From Linepithema humile (taxonomy: Eukaryota; Arthropoda; Insecta; Hymenoptera; Formicidae): a DNA stretch of 64,000 nt. The notes under the pieces were generated by a model. That model was not told the DNA's origin and ran no database searches. It was given only the letters and a program-made list of their open reading frames with translations. A program made the position numbers and the translations under genes. Location of the stretch: the NCBI RefSeq assembly GCF_040581485.1, contig NC_090129.1, forward strand, positions 6,062,501-6,126,500, given 5' to 3'. Positions 27,101-37,281 of this stretch are shown in pieces. Positions within the stretch are counted from its first letter, which is position 1. Every line of letters begins with the position of its first letter.

Positions 27101-28262
27101 AGAACGAGGCGAAACACAACATCCTGACGCACTTTTTTTTCTCTGTTCTCAGATATCAGCTCGGTGACATACACGACGCCGCGCGAGTACTCGACAAGCC
27201 ATATCAGCACGCAGACGTCAACGACATCGTCAACAACGTTGAGCCACGACATCGTCACCGTCTCCGTCCAATACAATGTGTCAACCACAGATCTCGAGAC
27301 CAGCCATGGCAGGTGCGTGCGTCTGTCAGCGGTTGCGTGTACAATTAAACGTAACGCTGTATCACAGATAATTATTTTCGATTCTTTCGTATAGTTTGGT
27401 TATAACTGAAATTAATATACATATTTCTGCGGATTCGCCATAAAATATGTTTTTCTACTAAAACTATGCATAATAGAAGGCATGTGCAATTTAAATTATT
27501 CTTTATTATCTAATAAACATATTTGTGGAGAAATTTTATATATGAGAAAAAGACTAATAAGTTTTTATTGAATATGATATTGAAAAATCTTTCACACACA
27601 GAGAGCAACATTAATAAGAGAAATTCAATTAAAAGAAATAATTTGATTATTAAAGTATCTTGAAAATCCGGAGCAAAACATTTTAGTTTGTTCGATAAGT
27701 GATTAGCAACGAATGATGATTATGTGGCTGTCGTAAACACGCACATTTCAAGAGATTTATTTTTTTAACAATATGTCTGTGTAACATGTATTATATTTTT
27801 TTGAGAAAAGACCGTTTATTAAATGCACGATGTATTTACAGCACCGCCGTGACGCACCGATCGACAACCGTGACAACGCCGTCAACCACAACGGAAATGA
27901 CGGAACCGCCGCCACCACCCCCGCCGCCGATGTACCCGCCGATGCCTACTCCGCCCAAGAACAATAACAACAAGCGAATCACTTCCGAAGCGGCCGAGAA
28001 CGCCGCGCTCATAATCGGCATCATAGCCGCCGCACTGATAGCGATAGTTCTGGTCATCCTTTTAATCCTCAAGTTCAAGAACCGGCCTGAGACGAGCTAC
28101 AAGGTGGACGAAACAAAAACGTTCTGCCAGGATCCGAACGCGGCCCTGCTAGGTGCCGCAGGCTCCGGCCAACCCTTTAATGGTGCTCTCAAGAATGGCG
28201 CCAACGGCAGCAAAAATAACAAGAAACGAGAACTGATAGACATTAAAGAGTGGTACGTGTAA
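3582..28262 (+). CDS. Nrx-1: neurexin-1, 3' half (eight coding exons)
   Basis: Neurexin is a presynaptic single-pass adhesion receptor that binds neuroligins and other partners through laminin-G-like (LNS) domains and recruits PDZ proteins through its tail. Exons read here: 3582-3875, 4364-4542, 5456-5627, 22942-23183, 23249-23366, 25432-25605, 27153-27312, 27842-28262. All phases agree (1,0,1,0,1,1,2), giving one open frame of 1760 nt to a TAA at 28260-28262. In order it codes the end of LNS5, the third EGF repeat, LNS6, an acidic and Thr/Ser-rich stalk, a transmembrane helix and a tail ending EWYV. The first exon starts inside a codon, so LNS1 to most of LNS5 lie upstream of the window. The vertebrate SS4 insert site falls on the 17 kb intron; as I recall for Drosophila, no insert is apparent. 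The identity is firm; the weakest boundary is the donor at 25606. Confidence 0.97.
3878..3898 (+). repeat. A21 tract at a splice donor
   Basis: Twenty-one A immediately after the GT of the neurexin donor at 3876; a length-variable homopolymer sitting within the donor site. Confidence 0.9.
4364..4542 (+). CDS. Nrx-1: neurexin exon: start of LNS6
   Basis: It is preceded by CTTGCAG and codes the first LNS6 strands (YEFGAGRGIITYTFP, VALGFVTG, DYLEIEI), ending in phase 0 at donor GTTAGT. It follows directly from the EGF exon without a frame break. Confidence 0.93.
5456..5627 (+). CDS. Nrx-1: neurexin exon: central LNS6
   Basis: It codes FAVYNMGTND and YHVVRFTRTG, the strands around the LNS6 calcium-binding face, then LQVDDYNLQ. 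The acceptor is TGTACAG and the donor GTAAGT. The exon ends where vertebrate genes place splice site 4. Confidence 0.95.
8031..8082. repeat. 14-base minisatellite, about 3.7 copies
   Basis: The unit GTGAAAATTTTGCT repeats exactly at 8031, 8045 and 8059, with a partial copy at 8073. It is followed by a GGGAGAC(A/G)TCA direct repeat (about 8091-8115). Confidence 0.9.
12199..12223 (+). repeat. poly-T tract, about 25 bases
   Basis: A run of T at the edge of a GC-rich block inside the large neurexin intron. A retrocopy tail in inverted orientation is possible, but no source gene is recognised beside it. Confidence 0.85.
14663..14789. mobile_element. 127 bp near-perfect hairpin element (MITE-like)
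   Basis: The left end CATCCCAAGTAGCAAACGAT and the right end ATCATTTGCTACTTGGGATG are reverse complements. The inner arms also pair (CTTTTTGTCGTCATAATT with AATTATGACGACAAAAAG), leaving a short loop around TTGATTATAATTG. The terminal word CCCAAGTAGC suggests a non-autonomous cut-and-paste element. No clear target duplication was fixed. Confidence 0.75.
16932..16952. repeat. (GA)n microsatellite in neurexin intron
   Basis: A run of GA dinucleotides at the edge of a GC-rich block. Confidence 0.9.
20042..20102. other. 61-base hairpin in GC-rich island, miRNA-precursor-like
   Basis: CCTCCTCGC (20042-20050) pairs with GCGAGGAGG (20094-20102). Inner arms TTGTTGGCTGG and CCAACCAGCAA pair with a wobble and one mismatch around the loop AGAC, with a small internal bulge. 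The fold can be read on either strand. Function unknown. Confidence 0.35.
22221..22239 (+). promoter_or_regulatory. candidate PSEA of the U2 gene
   Basis: The word TTTCTCGTAGTTAAGATTT sits about 60 to 42 bases before the U2 start, the usual distance of the insect proximal sequence element. The U6atac gene has TTTCTCGCA at nearly the same distance. No TATA box follows, as expected for an RNA polymerase II snRNA gene. Confidence 0.55.
22281..22467 (+). ncRNA. U2: U2 spliceosomal snRNA (intronic, same strand as neurexin)
   Basis: U2 pairs with the intron branch site in the major spliceosome. The 5' end ATCGCTTCTCGGCT is the U2 signature, and the branch-recognition word GTGTAGTA lies at 22314-22321. 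Helices are kept with changed bases: stem I GCTC/GAGC; ATCAG/CTGAT (22331/22344); AATCCCC/GGGGATT (22351-22367); an Sm-type site GATTTTTGA (22382-22390); GCAGAT/ATCTGC (22397/22422); and CCTGAC/GTCAGG closing the TTGCAGT loop (22438-22460). Compensated stems argue for a working gene rather than a pseudogene. Odd: an extra T between AAGATCAAA and GTGTAGTA compared with the Drosophila U2 sequence as I recall it. The 3' end is estimated. Confidence 0.9.
22942..23183 (+). CDS. Nrx-1: neurexin exon: end of LNS6
   Basis: It codes LTVFNSQSTIQVGG, the basic link NRSKGRVERPF, the closing LNS strand LGVIAGLVING, and a membrane-distal linker ending KMQQ. The acceptor is TTTGACAG and the donor GTAATT, phase 0. 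Confidence 0.95.
23249..23366 (+). CDS. Nrx-1: neurexin exon: acidic juxta-LNS6 segment
   Basis: It codes TPASGFPG, DDLIFSGAGSGC and an acidic run GDDEDEECTP, typical of insect neurexin just after LNS6. The intron before it is only 65 bp (23184-23248). The donor is GTAAGT. Confidence 0.94.
24092..24171. repeat. (TA)n and 22-base AT-rich tandem repeat
   Basis: A TA dinucleotide run to about 24118, then about two copies of a 22-base unit built on AGATATTATATATTTAGATA. It lies 160 bases before U6atac and is not part of its promoter core. Confidence 0.8.
24272..24290 (+). promoter_or_regulatory. candidate PSEA of the U6atac gene
   Basis: TTTCTCGCAAGCGCGTGTG occupies about -63 to -45 relative to the U6atac start and shares TTTCTCG(T/C)A with the U2 upstream element. 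Confidence 0.55.
24305..24310 (+). promoter_or_regulatory. TATA box of the U6atac gene
   Basis: TATATA lies 30 bases before the start of U6atac, the arrangement of a type 3 RNA polymerase III promoter (PSE plus TATA). The U2 gene with the same PSEA-like word lacks it. Confidence 0.75.
24335..24434 (+). ncRNA. U6atac: U6atac snRNA of the minor (U12) spliceosome
   Basis: U6atac replaces U6 in the minor spliceosome, pairing with the 5' splice site of U12-type introns and forming the catalytic core. The first about 50 bases are almost identical to human U6atac: GTGTTGTATGAAAGGAGAGA, then TTTAGCACTCCCCT, then GACAAGGACGG. The 3' part folds as a stem GGTAAG/CTTACC enclosing GGTCGTC/GACGACT. It is followed by nine T (24435-24443). 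It lies inside the neurexin intron 23367-25431, in the same direction. Identity is very sure; the 3' end is uncertain by a few bases. Confidence 0.95.
24435..24443 (+). terminator. RNA polymerase III T-run terminator
   Basis: Nine consecutive T directly after the closing stem of U6atac, as expected for polymerase III termination. Confidence 0.8.
25432..25605 (+). CDS. Nrx-1: neurexin exon: stalk segment
   Basis: It codes DDIITPVYVAPT and a second Cys-acidic patch CDDEEDCEEGSGD, then Thr/Ser-rich sequence. The acceptor TTTTTCTAG is good. The donor GCG|GTCCGT at 25606 is a poor match to consensus, although it gives the correct phase for the next exon. Confidence 0.85.
25606..27152. other. neurexin intron with two GC-rich patches
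   Basis: The first patch (about 25845-26110) has no convincing exon. The second (26954-27003) holds two adjacent copies of a 24-26 base unit starting TACGCACGCGT(G/A)AATAT, each ending GCC. Confidence 0.5.
27153..27312 (+). CDS. Nrx-1: neurexin exon: Thr/Ser-rich stalk
   Basis: It codes a mucin-like stretch of about 53 residues, very rich in Thr and Ser and likely O-glycosylated, following TTCTCAG. The donor is GTGCGT, phase 2. Stalk exons like this are commonly alternative in neurexins. Confidence 0.85.
27842..28262 (+). CDS. Nrx-1: neurexin terminal exon: stalk, membrane helix, PDZ-ligand tail
   Basis: It codes a Thr-rich start, a proline run, a transmembrane helix (ALIIGIIAAALIAIVLVILL), the basic stop-transfer KFKNR and a tail of about 60 residues containing DPNAALLG and ending EWYV. 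The terminal EWYV is the class II PDZ ligand that binds CASK/Mint-type proteins in this family. TAA at 28260. Confidence 0.97.
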
Positions 28263-31040
28263 AGAGGCGTATGTTACACAGCGGAACACTATCTTGTGTG
28301 TTTGTGTAACGAAAATCCTCGCCGCCTTTCGTCACCTTTCGTCGTTTATCGTTGGAAAGGATGAGAAAGAGACGCATCATAGAGGAACGAAACAATTCTC
28401 GCGGGTGTGCAAAAACGCGTGCGCATTCTCGAGGAGAGCTTTTTCCTGCGCGTTGTGTATTATTAGACAAGTTTCACGAATGCGAGTTCCAAAAGTTTCG
28501 AACTTCTATTTCGAGAATCGATACCAATACGTGGAAAGTGTTCGAATGCTCTTCGCGAGAATTTTCTTCGAGCTGCTTACTGCGTAACAAACAATTTTCA
28601 CGGAGATGCCTCGTAAGGTCTGAAAAGATCAACGCCGGATATGAACAGATAGTTATAAATGCGTATGCAATTCTCGAAGGATTTAAAAAGACATTCTGGC
28701 ACTTCGAATCATCACCGCGATTACGCGCTGTTAAATAAAAATTCTTCTATGACACTTGAGAAGAATTTAAAGCAGATAAGAGATTGATCGACGATTATGA
28801 TCAAGTATTCTTGATAAAACATCTTCTAAGAGTTCTTGCTTGAAAAGCGAGATCTCTAGATTGCACGCCCAGAGATAAGCATGTGTTTCCCTTTGGAAAT
28901 AAGCATTTGTCGAGGCATCGATCTGATCTACGCTAACTTCGATTGAAAAATATAGGAAATTGTCTTTAATTCTAAGACGAATTGATCGTCAGGCAGGATG
29001 GATTGCGTTTAGAAAAGTCCCTCGAGCTCCTTGCTTTCGCGAAGAAAGTCAACGAGACGCGAAATATCGATCAACGATCTAGCACTGCTCCTCTTGTTTC
29101 CTCGACACGAAATCTCAGGACAAAAGCTAGACATGTGGCAAGGATCGAGCATCGATCGCGAACGTCTTGAAAGAATTTGTTCGTCTTTCTCATTTATCGC
29201 GAATTTTTGCAAACCGATTGAATAACGGCTTGCAACCGTTCCTCGCTCCTTTATTTTATAATTATAATTAATTAATAGTAAGAGCAAACACACAGAAAGA
29301 TGATTCGGCAATTGAGAACTCAGTATTCATCAGCGAGACGTTGAGAAGCGGTTTTCGTCGCTCGATCCAGAGCAACTTCCCAAAGAGGAACGAAGAGGAA
29401 AAACAGATGCGACAGTATCAATAGTAGGCATTAATTAAAGGAAGAAACGTTGAAGATGATATTAGCACAATGACTGATTTGAATGAGTTTTAGGAAACAA
29501 CTTGCACCAACTTGCCACGAGATAGGCTGTTTTATAGTTTTATGAATTTTACTTCCAACATTCTCTCTGTGAGCGTGAGATTGTCTTCAAAGATACGTCG
29601 AAAAATATATTAAGTTCAAAGTTGTACAGCAATTTCATGCTTATCTATTTCTTATAGAATTAGATTATCTATTTATTAAGAGTTAGATAATAAGATGTTG
29701 TTTGCGAGTGATTTGTAAGATCTTTTAAATAAGAAACGGTCTTTTAAGTGAGAAACATACATTAAAAACGGAATGCGTGAATGTTTCATATTGTTTATTG
29801 CTGTGAGATTTTATAGATGTTATAAAGATTCTGGAAGAATTGATTAGTGTTTTATACATTAATTTATTTATTACTTCAGTACATATATCTTCCTAGAAAA
29901 AGCAAAGCTCCTGCTTTCTAGAGAAAGCAATATTATGTAACTTTTGACGCAGAATTATATCCTGCCTGAAAAAGTGCTCCTCAAATACAATTTTTTGTAC
30001 AATTAATTAAATAAGTTTATGTCTATGAATGTGTTATAATAAATTAAAAGATAAACTCTATAAAATGTGATATCCCCAAATAAATTTCGTCAATTTAATG
30101 CTATACTGATAGGTTAAATTCTTGATAGGTATTATTTATGCACATATTTTATATAACATCAGAAACTTTAATTATATTTTATTTTCGACGTACTCTTTGT
30201 GAGAACGAGATGTTGGAAGTGAAACTTTAGGGATGAGAAAATGTCGTGATCGAATAATCCTATTCTATCCTATTCACACATTCATTGTTGTATAGAAGAG
30301 CAAAAGAATAATATATATATATATATATATACATATATATATGTATATGTATATGTATATGACATATACATACTTATCAATTATGTTATGCGTGTAAATT
30401 GTTTGACGAATTAAATAGATTTTATTAAAGTCTGTTTTAAACGAAGGATATATAAGTTACACATTATAATAAGAGATCCGTTCGAAGAATCTGAGTGTGA
30501 AATACATTTAATGAGAAATATGAAAACGTATGAATTACCATACTTTTGCATTCTTCATTTTTAATTATAAAATTATAATTTTATAAGTAATTTTATAAGT
30601 AATTATAGGTAATTTTATAAGAAATTAAGCTTTGTTTAAAATAATTATTTAAATACAATAATTATAATTTACATAATAATTAATGGATTATTGAATAATA
30701 GATATCGATATATTTCTTGTTTAATATGTTACACACTCGAATGTTTCACGCGAAATTGTATGTAAGTGATTCTTATACATATGGAAAGTATCTGTAAGTA
30801 ATCCAAGACAGAGGACAAACTTAATAGGTGATTTATAGCATACGTAAATATGCTTATACATAAATACAGGGTGTGAATGCAGTATTGCCAGTACGAATTA
30901 GATGACGTTTAATGACGTCGACGTCGTATAATGACGTCGAGCATTAATTGCACGGCAAATCGCAAATGCACCGAGTCGTTTCTACCAAATTGCATTGTCT
31001 CCTCCTGATTGAGATTCACGAGACGACACGCTCGTTTTTA
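28263..31040 (+). other. neurexin 3' UTR and downstream flank
   Basis: Directly follows the stop codon. AATAAA at 28734-28739 is the first good polyadenylation signal, and others follow near 30024 and 30860, so a long 3' UTR as in other neurexins is likely. Open frames at 28294-28738 and 28982-29311 show no family and are read as UTR. A TA/TATG microsatellite lies at 30311-30360, and three TGACGTCGA-like words at 30913-30943. Confidence 0.5.
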
Positions 31041-31354
31041 TACAGGATGGCTTAGGTATCGTGCACTTTCTCTCAGCTATAAATTTTTTAAATAAATTCC
31101 AAGTTTATTTATCTTTAATAGGAATATGATTAAGTGCTGTTTATAATTTTGCGCTAATTGTAATTAATTTTTAATTGTGGTTAAATATTATGGTATTATA
31201 GTTTAACATTTTCTTTTGATAATTTAATAAATTAGAAATTTACTTTACTCAAAAAATGATATTACACTATTTCTACTAAATAAGAAGCTATTCTATATTA
31301 ATGTAAAAATTTATAGATAGTGATAATAGCGATACCTTTGGAACATCCTGTATA
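31041..31354. mobile_element. mariner-like inverted-repeat remnant, about 314 bp
   Basis: The left end TACAGGATGGCTTAGGTATCG and the right end (reverse complement TACAGGATGTTCCAAAGGTATCG) agree in TACAGGATG and GGTATCG and are flanked by TA-rich sequence. Length and ends suit a non-autonomous Tc1/mariner relative. The interior is AT-rich and non-coding. Confidence 0.45.
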
Positions 31355-33093
31355 TAACTGTAAATTGTTAACTTAGTATTACTATTAACGAGGTTAATCG
31401 TTGACGTAAAGTTGACGATAATAAAGATTTTGTGAAACCTATTTGATTGAAGTTAAACGAAATATATTATAAAAACAATTTATTATTTCCCTATCTTTAG
31501 TTGATATAATTAATTATTGATACATTGAATATTAGTAACGTTTTAATAAATTGTTTATGAGAGAAACGTGTTCTCGCATTAGCTAATACAATATAATTTG
31601 TCTAATTTTTAACTTATTAATATAATTGATTTTTGACATAATTATTGACGTCGTTATTTTACTATTTATTATTATGAACAATGTATTTTTGTTTATGTTT
31701 AGTAATAATATTGATTTATAAAAAAAACTAAAAGCGCTAAAATTAACAACAATGACATCTTTCAATGTAATTAATTATTTTTTATTTAATTTTACTGTTT
31801 TATAACTATTATACCGCTAATTGTTTGGAAATGAAGAATAATAAATAGATTGTTATCATAAACGTAATTGACAATTAACACGGTTAATAGTAATAACAGG
31901 CTACGCAATGAAGACGCGACAAGGCGCGAAAACTCGTTGTAGAAAAAGAAGCAATAAATAATAAAGAGAGCTTAATATTTAAGCTGTTCTAAAACGCGGT
32001 TACACGTTGAGTTCCTGAAGCGTTGCTTCTGATCGACTTTCGAGCGCTCGTGACAACTCTTCGCATTAGGTCTGTTCTTGTTAGCTGTATTTTTTACATC
32101 CATTCTCTCTCGTTTTTAACTAGAGAAAATGTAACAAAGTGCTATTAGGAAGAACAGATTTTTAATGGGCGAACGCGAAGGGAGAGAGTGTGTGCAAATT
32201 GTCGTTCAAACGTACTTCCACGCCAGAGATGAGTAAAATACTATGGCTTAGAGTTCTAAGAAACAAAAACTCTTCTTAAATACTTCTCGCAATCTTCTGC
32301 ATGCTTACCGATAGGAAACATGATTTAAAAAATATATAAATAATATTTTCATTATTTTTAATCCGTTCATTATGCAGAGAGATAATACATGTTAAAGTAA
32401 TATCCATTTATAGAAATATGATTCTCAGTTTTATGTAGAAATTTATAGTTTTTATTATTATTGCTTAAAAGATTTCTTATTTACAAAACTTGCCGATTTT
32501 TATATATATATCCAAGAAATGGTTAACATTGGTAATTTTCAAAGCGAATTAGATCAGAAGAAACATCCTAATCAATCTTCGTATTTTTCAAAGTATCAGT
32601 ACAGCATTTAAGCAGTTATTAATGTAGAAAGATAATGGGAATCTTTTTGAGAGGTTAATCTGTATATTTTTATACAAACAACAGAGGAGACCTCGCCTAT
32701 TCTCGTGGAATATTTCTGATATTTTGTATTGAATAATAATTGGCATATACGATGACGCGATAGACATCGGTAGACATATTAATAGGCGACGAAAACAGTC
32801 AACTATCCCTGGTATTTGAATGGAAATTTTTAAATTTCCTGGTGTGGAAATAGTACTTTGCCCATCGCTGGTCGAGACTGTCCTTGGGCGATTACTCGAA
32901 AGCGAAAAAAAAAAAACGTCCGATTGTTATAAAGTGCTCTCGAATATTTTGTAAGTTACGAACCTTCTTCTTTAATGCACTTTGCACGTGAATCTTTCTT
33001 TACTCTATGCTACTCTATAAGACTCTATAACTCGGAATCGGTTGCTAATATTGATAGTTCCCATCTCCTTTATTCTTCTCTCCTTTCTCTCTT

Positions 33094-33136
<43 letters not shown>

Positions 33137-36100
33137 AGCTTGTTCTCTTCTATATAATTGCTTCTCTCTATAGTAGATTTACAAAATTATTCACAATTTG
33201 CAAGTCGATAATGCACGTATCTCAAAGTAACAATCCTCAGGGAAGCATAATAAACGCTATCAATCGGAATTAATCGAAGCTCCGTAATCGATCGATTATT
33301 CGCTGATTATTAGCAGTGCTAGTTTAATCGCAACTTTGAAAGTTTAATCCCTCTATAGCATGTTTTAAATAAGGGTCATTCCACTTTAATTTATTTCAGA
33401 TTTATCCAGTTTACATGTGTACACAGGATTGACAATTTTAGTGAGCAAATTTAAATTAGATTTTATTTTTGAAATTTAAAGTTTCTCCAAAAAAACTACT
33501 AATTCGACTATACTATTCTGTAAGTAACGCATCGAATAAGCTTCTTTAATTTTGAATTGCACAAAAACTAGAATCCACTATTGAAGCAAAAACTGCCGCT
33601 CGATCATCGCGATCCAATTTACGCGGACCGTTTTTACACTTAATGAGACATAATAAAACTTATCTCTCTCGTCTTCACCAGACTTGCAATTGTTCACACC
33701 TTCCTTCACTTCTCGAGGTCATTTGTAGATTATGAATAAGCAAATCAATATGTGAATTTTGTATATAATTATGTGGCTGAACCCTGTGTACGTGTGCGTG
33801 GGCAGTTTTAACGATATATCGATAACAACGATATTCCTATAAAAACATTTGTGCATTTCTCGTATATGCTTTTTCTTTGATAATCCATCATTTTTCAGCT
33901 AATCGCTACTGACATGTCTTGTAGATCAAAAAAGTCTCCCTACGATTAAAATTGTTTTTCATATCGTTAATAATAACATTAAAAGTACCTTCATAAGGCA
34001 TCATTATCAGAATTTATCAGAATCTTTCTTTCTTCCGTTCTCTTTTTTAACGGAAGATCTATGATGCCATTTATCAAGAAAACACATATTGTTATCACTG
34101 CCCTCCAATTCTCTATCTGCATATCCTTCGATGTACTGACGACTAACGTTTATACTCTAAACTAAATTAACTTCTATAAAAGTATATTTAGTGAGCAGTA
34201 TTACTCTACTATTAACTTGTATGTACACTATGTCGAACTTAAAAACGTGTCGCGAATAAGCGCTGGAGCAGTCGGATTCGTTCGAAATTGGCGAGTACAT
34301 TAAACTTGTGCACTCCAATGTTATTTATAATTTATTAATTGTATATTCTTTATTTACTTTTTTTAAATTCCTGATTTGACAAATAAACATGCGAGTCACT
34401 TGAAGCGAAATATGTTATACATGAAATTATTAAACACATTAAAAACATTCGCATGCAATATTGAAAATTATTTACAAAAGATGAAGCTTTCATCAAAGTA
34501 TTTAAAATTACTTTTTAATATTATTGACACAAGATTCTCAAGAGCACAATAGAAAAGATGTTAAACCAAGTAATATTTCCAATTTAAAAAGTAAATGTCA
34601 ATTTATAAGTTTAATAATAAATATACGCGTCCAGGATTAAAATCAACAACAAAAATTCAACAAACTTACTAAGAAACCATATATGCTAGTCAAAAAGAAA
34701 AATTATAAATAAGTATAAATACATCACGATAATACATTGAATGCTATATAATTATTAGATTAACATGTTTTAATCAAAATACTTGCTATTAATATTCTTA
34801 TAATACTTGTTATAATTATTCCAACTATTATGATTATTCTTTGCATAAGTGATTTACTGCCAATACTGTTACTAATACTAGTATTATTAATTTATGTTAC
34901 GTATAGAATATGTTATTTATTATATGGACATCATGAAAAATTACGAATATGCAAAATGGTATATTATTCGAATATTGACGGCTCTAGCGATCGCTTCACT
35001 TAAACTATCGTTAGTGCGACAAGAGCTGCAAATTTTGCGATTAAAAAAGAAGACCGTAAACAGAAGTATCAGATCGCACGAAAACTGATTGCGAGTTTCG
35101 TAATCTTAACTTTGTTATAGCAAGTTTAACAAAACAAATATGCATTTCAAAGCTCTCTTTATGTATTAAATGTCAGAGCAAATTGTTGCAAGATAAAATT
35201 ACTACCATATTATAAAATTTCAAAACATTTTTCTTATTGCTGGATAATATTTGTTAATTGTTTTTGCTAAAGATATAAGATTGTATTTCTTACAAATATC
35301 TTTAGGACAGTTTTCAAGATGGATCCGAGCGGTCAATAAGTAATAAACATAAATAACTATGAACAAATTGCTGCAACATTTGATGAATAAATGTAGAGAT
35401 CGCCGTAAAAGTGCATATTTATCGTTGGTATAGCAAAGTTATCAAAATGTTGCCACTATTTAACGAACAACCCGATAATACCTGGAATAAGTGAAAATTG
35501 ATAAGGTAAACGCTCACTCACAGCTGTATTTAGAGTTGCTATAGTTAGATGGAATTATATTTTACATTGTACAGTCGTACGCATAAATGCACTATAATTA
35601 GGTAGTAAACTATTCATGGACGTGATGGAAGAAACGGGAAATAAGCGAGCTAAGGGACATGTTAAGTATAAATAAATCCTGCGAAGTTCCACGGGAGCAG
35701 ACACACTTTTGTTGTCGACTGGCTGCGAATTTCTACGTGTATGTATAGTAGAGGCTGATCCCGATCGGCGAGAACTTGTCATTAAGCGGATCGTGTTGTG
35801 CAAACCGGCACATTACGAGTCGTTGTGAGAGAAAAGAAAATCGGACGAAAAAAAAGAACACATGATATTTCAAGCTGCGATCACTTTCGCGTGGCAATTA
35901 AAACGAGTATAATTTCGCTGAGTTCAGATTTAAACACTCAGAATTTTCATGTTTATTTGCGAATAATGGAAATGCGAGTTTCTTCGTCTCAATACTTAAA
36001 ACTGAATTCAACGAAATTCTACCAGTTTTTGATTCTTAATTTTAAAATGCGTTGTAATTTATGTGTAAACCGTAGAGAGATTTTTTTGTCCGATTTTTTT

Positions 36101-37281
36101 CAACAACCCGAATGCTTTCTATGAAGTACTTTTTGCATTTCCGGAGCAATTCGTTTTTCTTTTGCACAACGTGAGAACGGGCCACCGCGTCAACATGGTC
36201 CCGCAGGATCGAAATCAGCCGTATCGTTCCAAGTTATATGAAATATAGATAACGGTAAAAATACGGGATAAGGATATGTGGTGCATTTAGATTTTTTACA
36301 CGTCAAGGCAGGGGGTCCCGTTTCGTTGGTATCCGCATTCCGAAGCAGTGTATATCTCAAGCTGGGCCTCGATCGATTACTGTTATGATTTTGCTCAGTG
36401 TATAATTTACAGTAACAAAAACGATCGGAGCTGAGTGAAACGACTATTTTTTATATTTACGCGATTTTACAGCGATTGAAGAGCAATAGTGTTTCATCTG
36501 CAATTATATTATTATTATTAGACATCCCCACGATCGCAGCGTGAAAAGAAATAGAAACGCACGAAATTTGCCATATCGGTTAAATATTGAAATAGTGTTT
36601 TCATCAGCTTCAATACGATACATTTTCACGTTAATCTTGCAAAAAAAAAAAAATACAAATATCCACGCATATACACATGTGAGTATTGTAGTGCGCGCAC
36701 TGACGCATTACAAAATCTCCTGAAAAATTGGGGACATTGTAAATATATAGGAATAATGCCGTAACTACGAAATTATATGAATAAAGTATTGAAACTGTGC
36801 ACGAGAGATTTGTTTTATCCCTTCAGCATGTATCATTCGCATGAAAAGCTCATCTGGTTAAGTAAAAAAATGTTCAATAAAATAATAACTTTTTACAATA
36901 TTAATATTTAATAGAAAAAAACAACAAATTTTTTATTTTTCCAAATAAGTTTATTAATTATATTGCACAAATGGAGGGAGCATTAGTAAGCAGAGATAAC
37001 CATTTTACTACGCATTGTTTTATTTTGTAAGATGCAAATGTAACATATATTATTTACTCTATTAAGTCTACACCTACGTCTCTACACGATCACAATCACG
37101 TCATATCAATTGATAAAAAAGAATTACTTTTCATGACTACATTGCCGCTTATCCGACTTACACAGTCAATTAGGTGCTTACAATGACTAGATACGATGTA
37201 ACAGATGCAAAAGGTGCGCGATGTAACGTCGCCTATGAGTGAAGCTCGACGGAATGTAACAAAAGGGATGCGACAAAATAC
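31355..37281. other. intergenic or UTR region, no coding gene supported
   Basis: Mostly AT-rich. It contains a CT microsatellite (33087-33137) and a more GC-balanced stretch at about 35640-36560 with a TATA-like TATAAATAA (about 35669) and several short open frames without recognisable family. That stretch could be a promoter and first exon of a non-coding transcript. The 3' UTR of the minus-strand gene probably ends here (AATAAA on the minus strand at 37019-37024). Confidence 0.4.
33087..33137. repeat. CT microsatellite
   Basis: CTCTCTTTCTCT grading into a pure CT run of more than 20 bases. Confidence 0.9.

Noticed and set aside
27836..28078. Gly-rich minus-strand frame over the last neurexin exon
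   Set aside because: Antisense image of the proline run and transmembrane helix of neurexin.
28352..28738. 128-residue open frame after the neurexin stop
   Set aside because: Lies in the expected 3' UTR, overlaps another frame, composition is not protein-like and no motif is visible.
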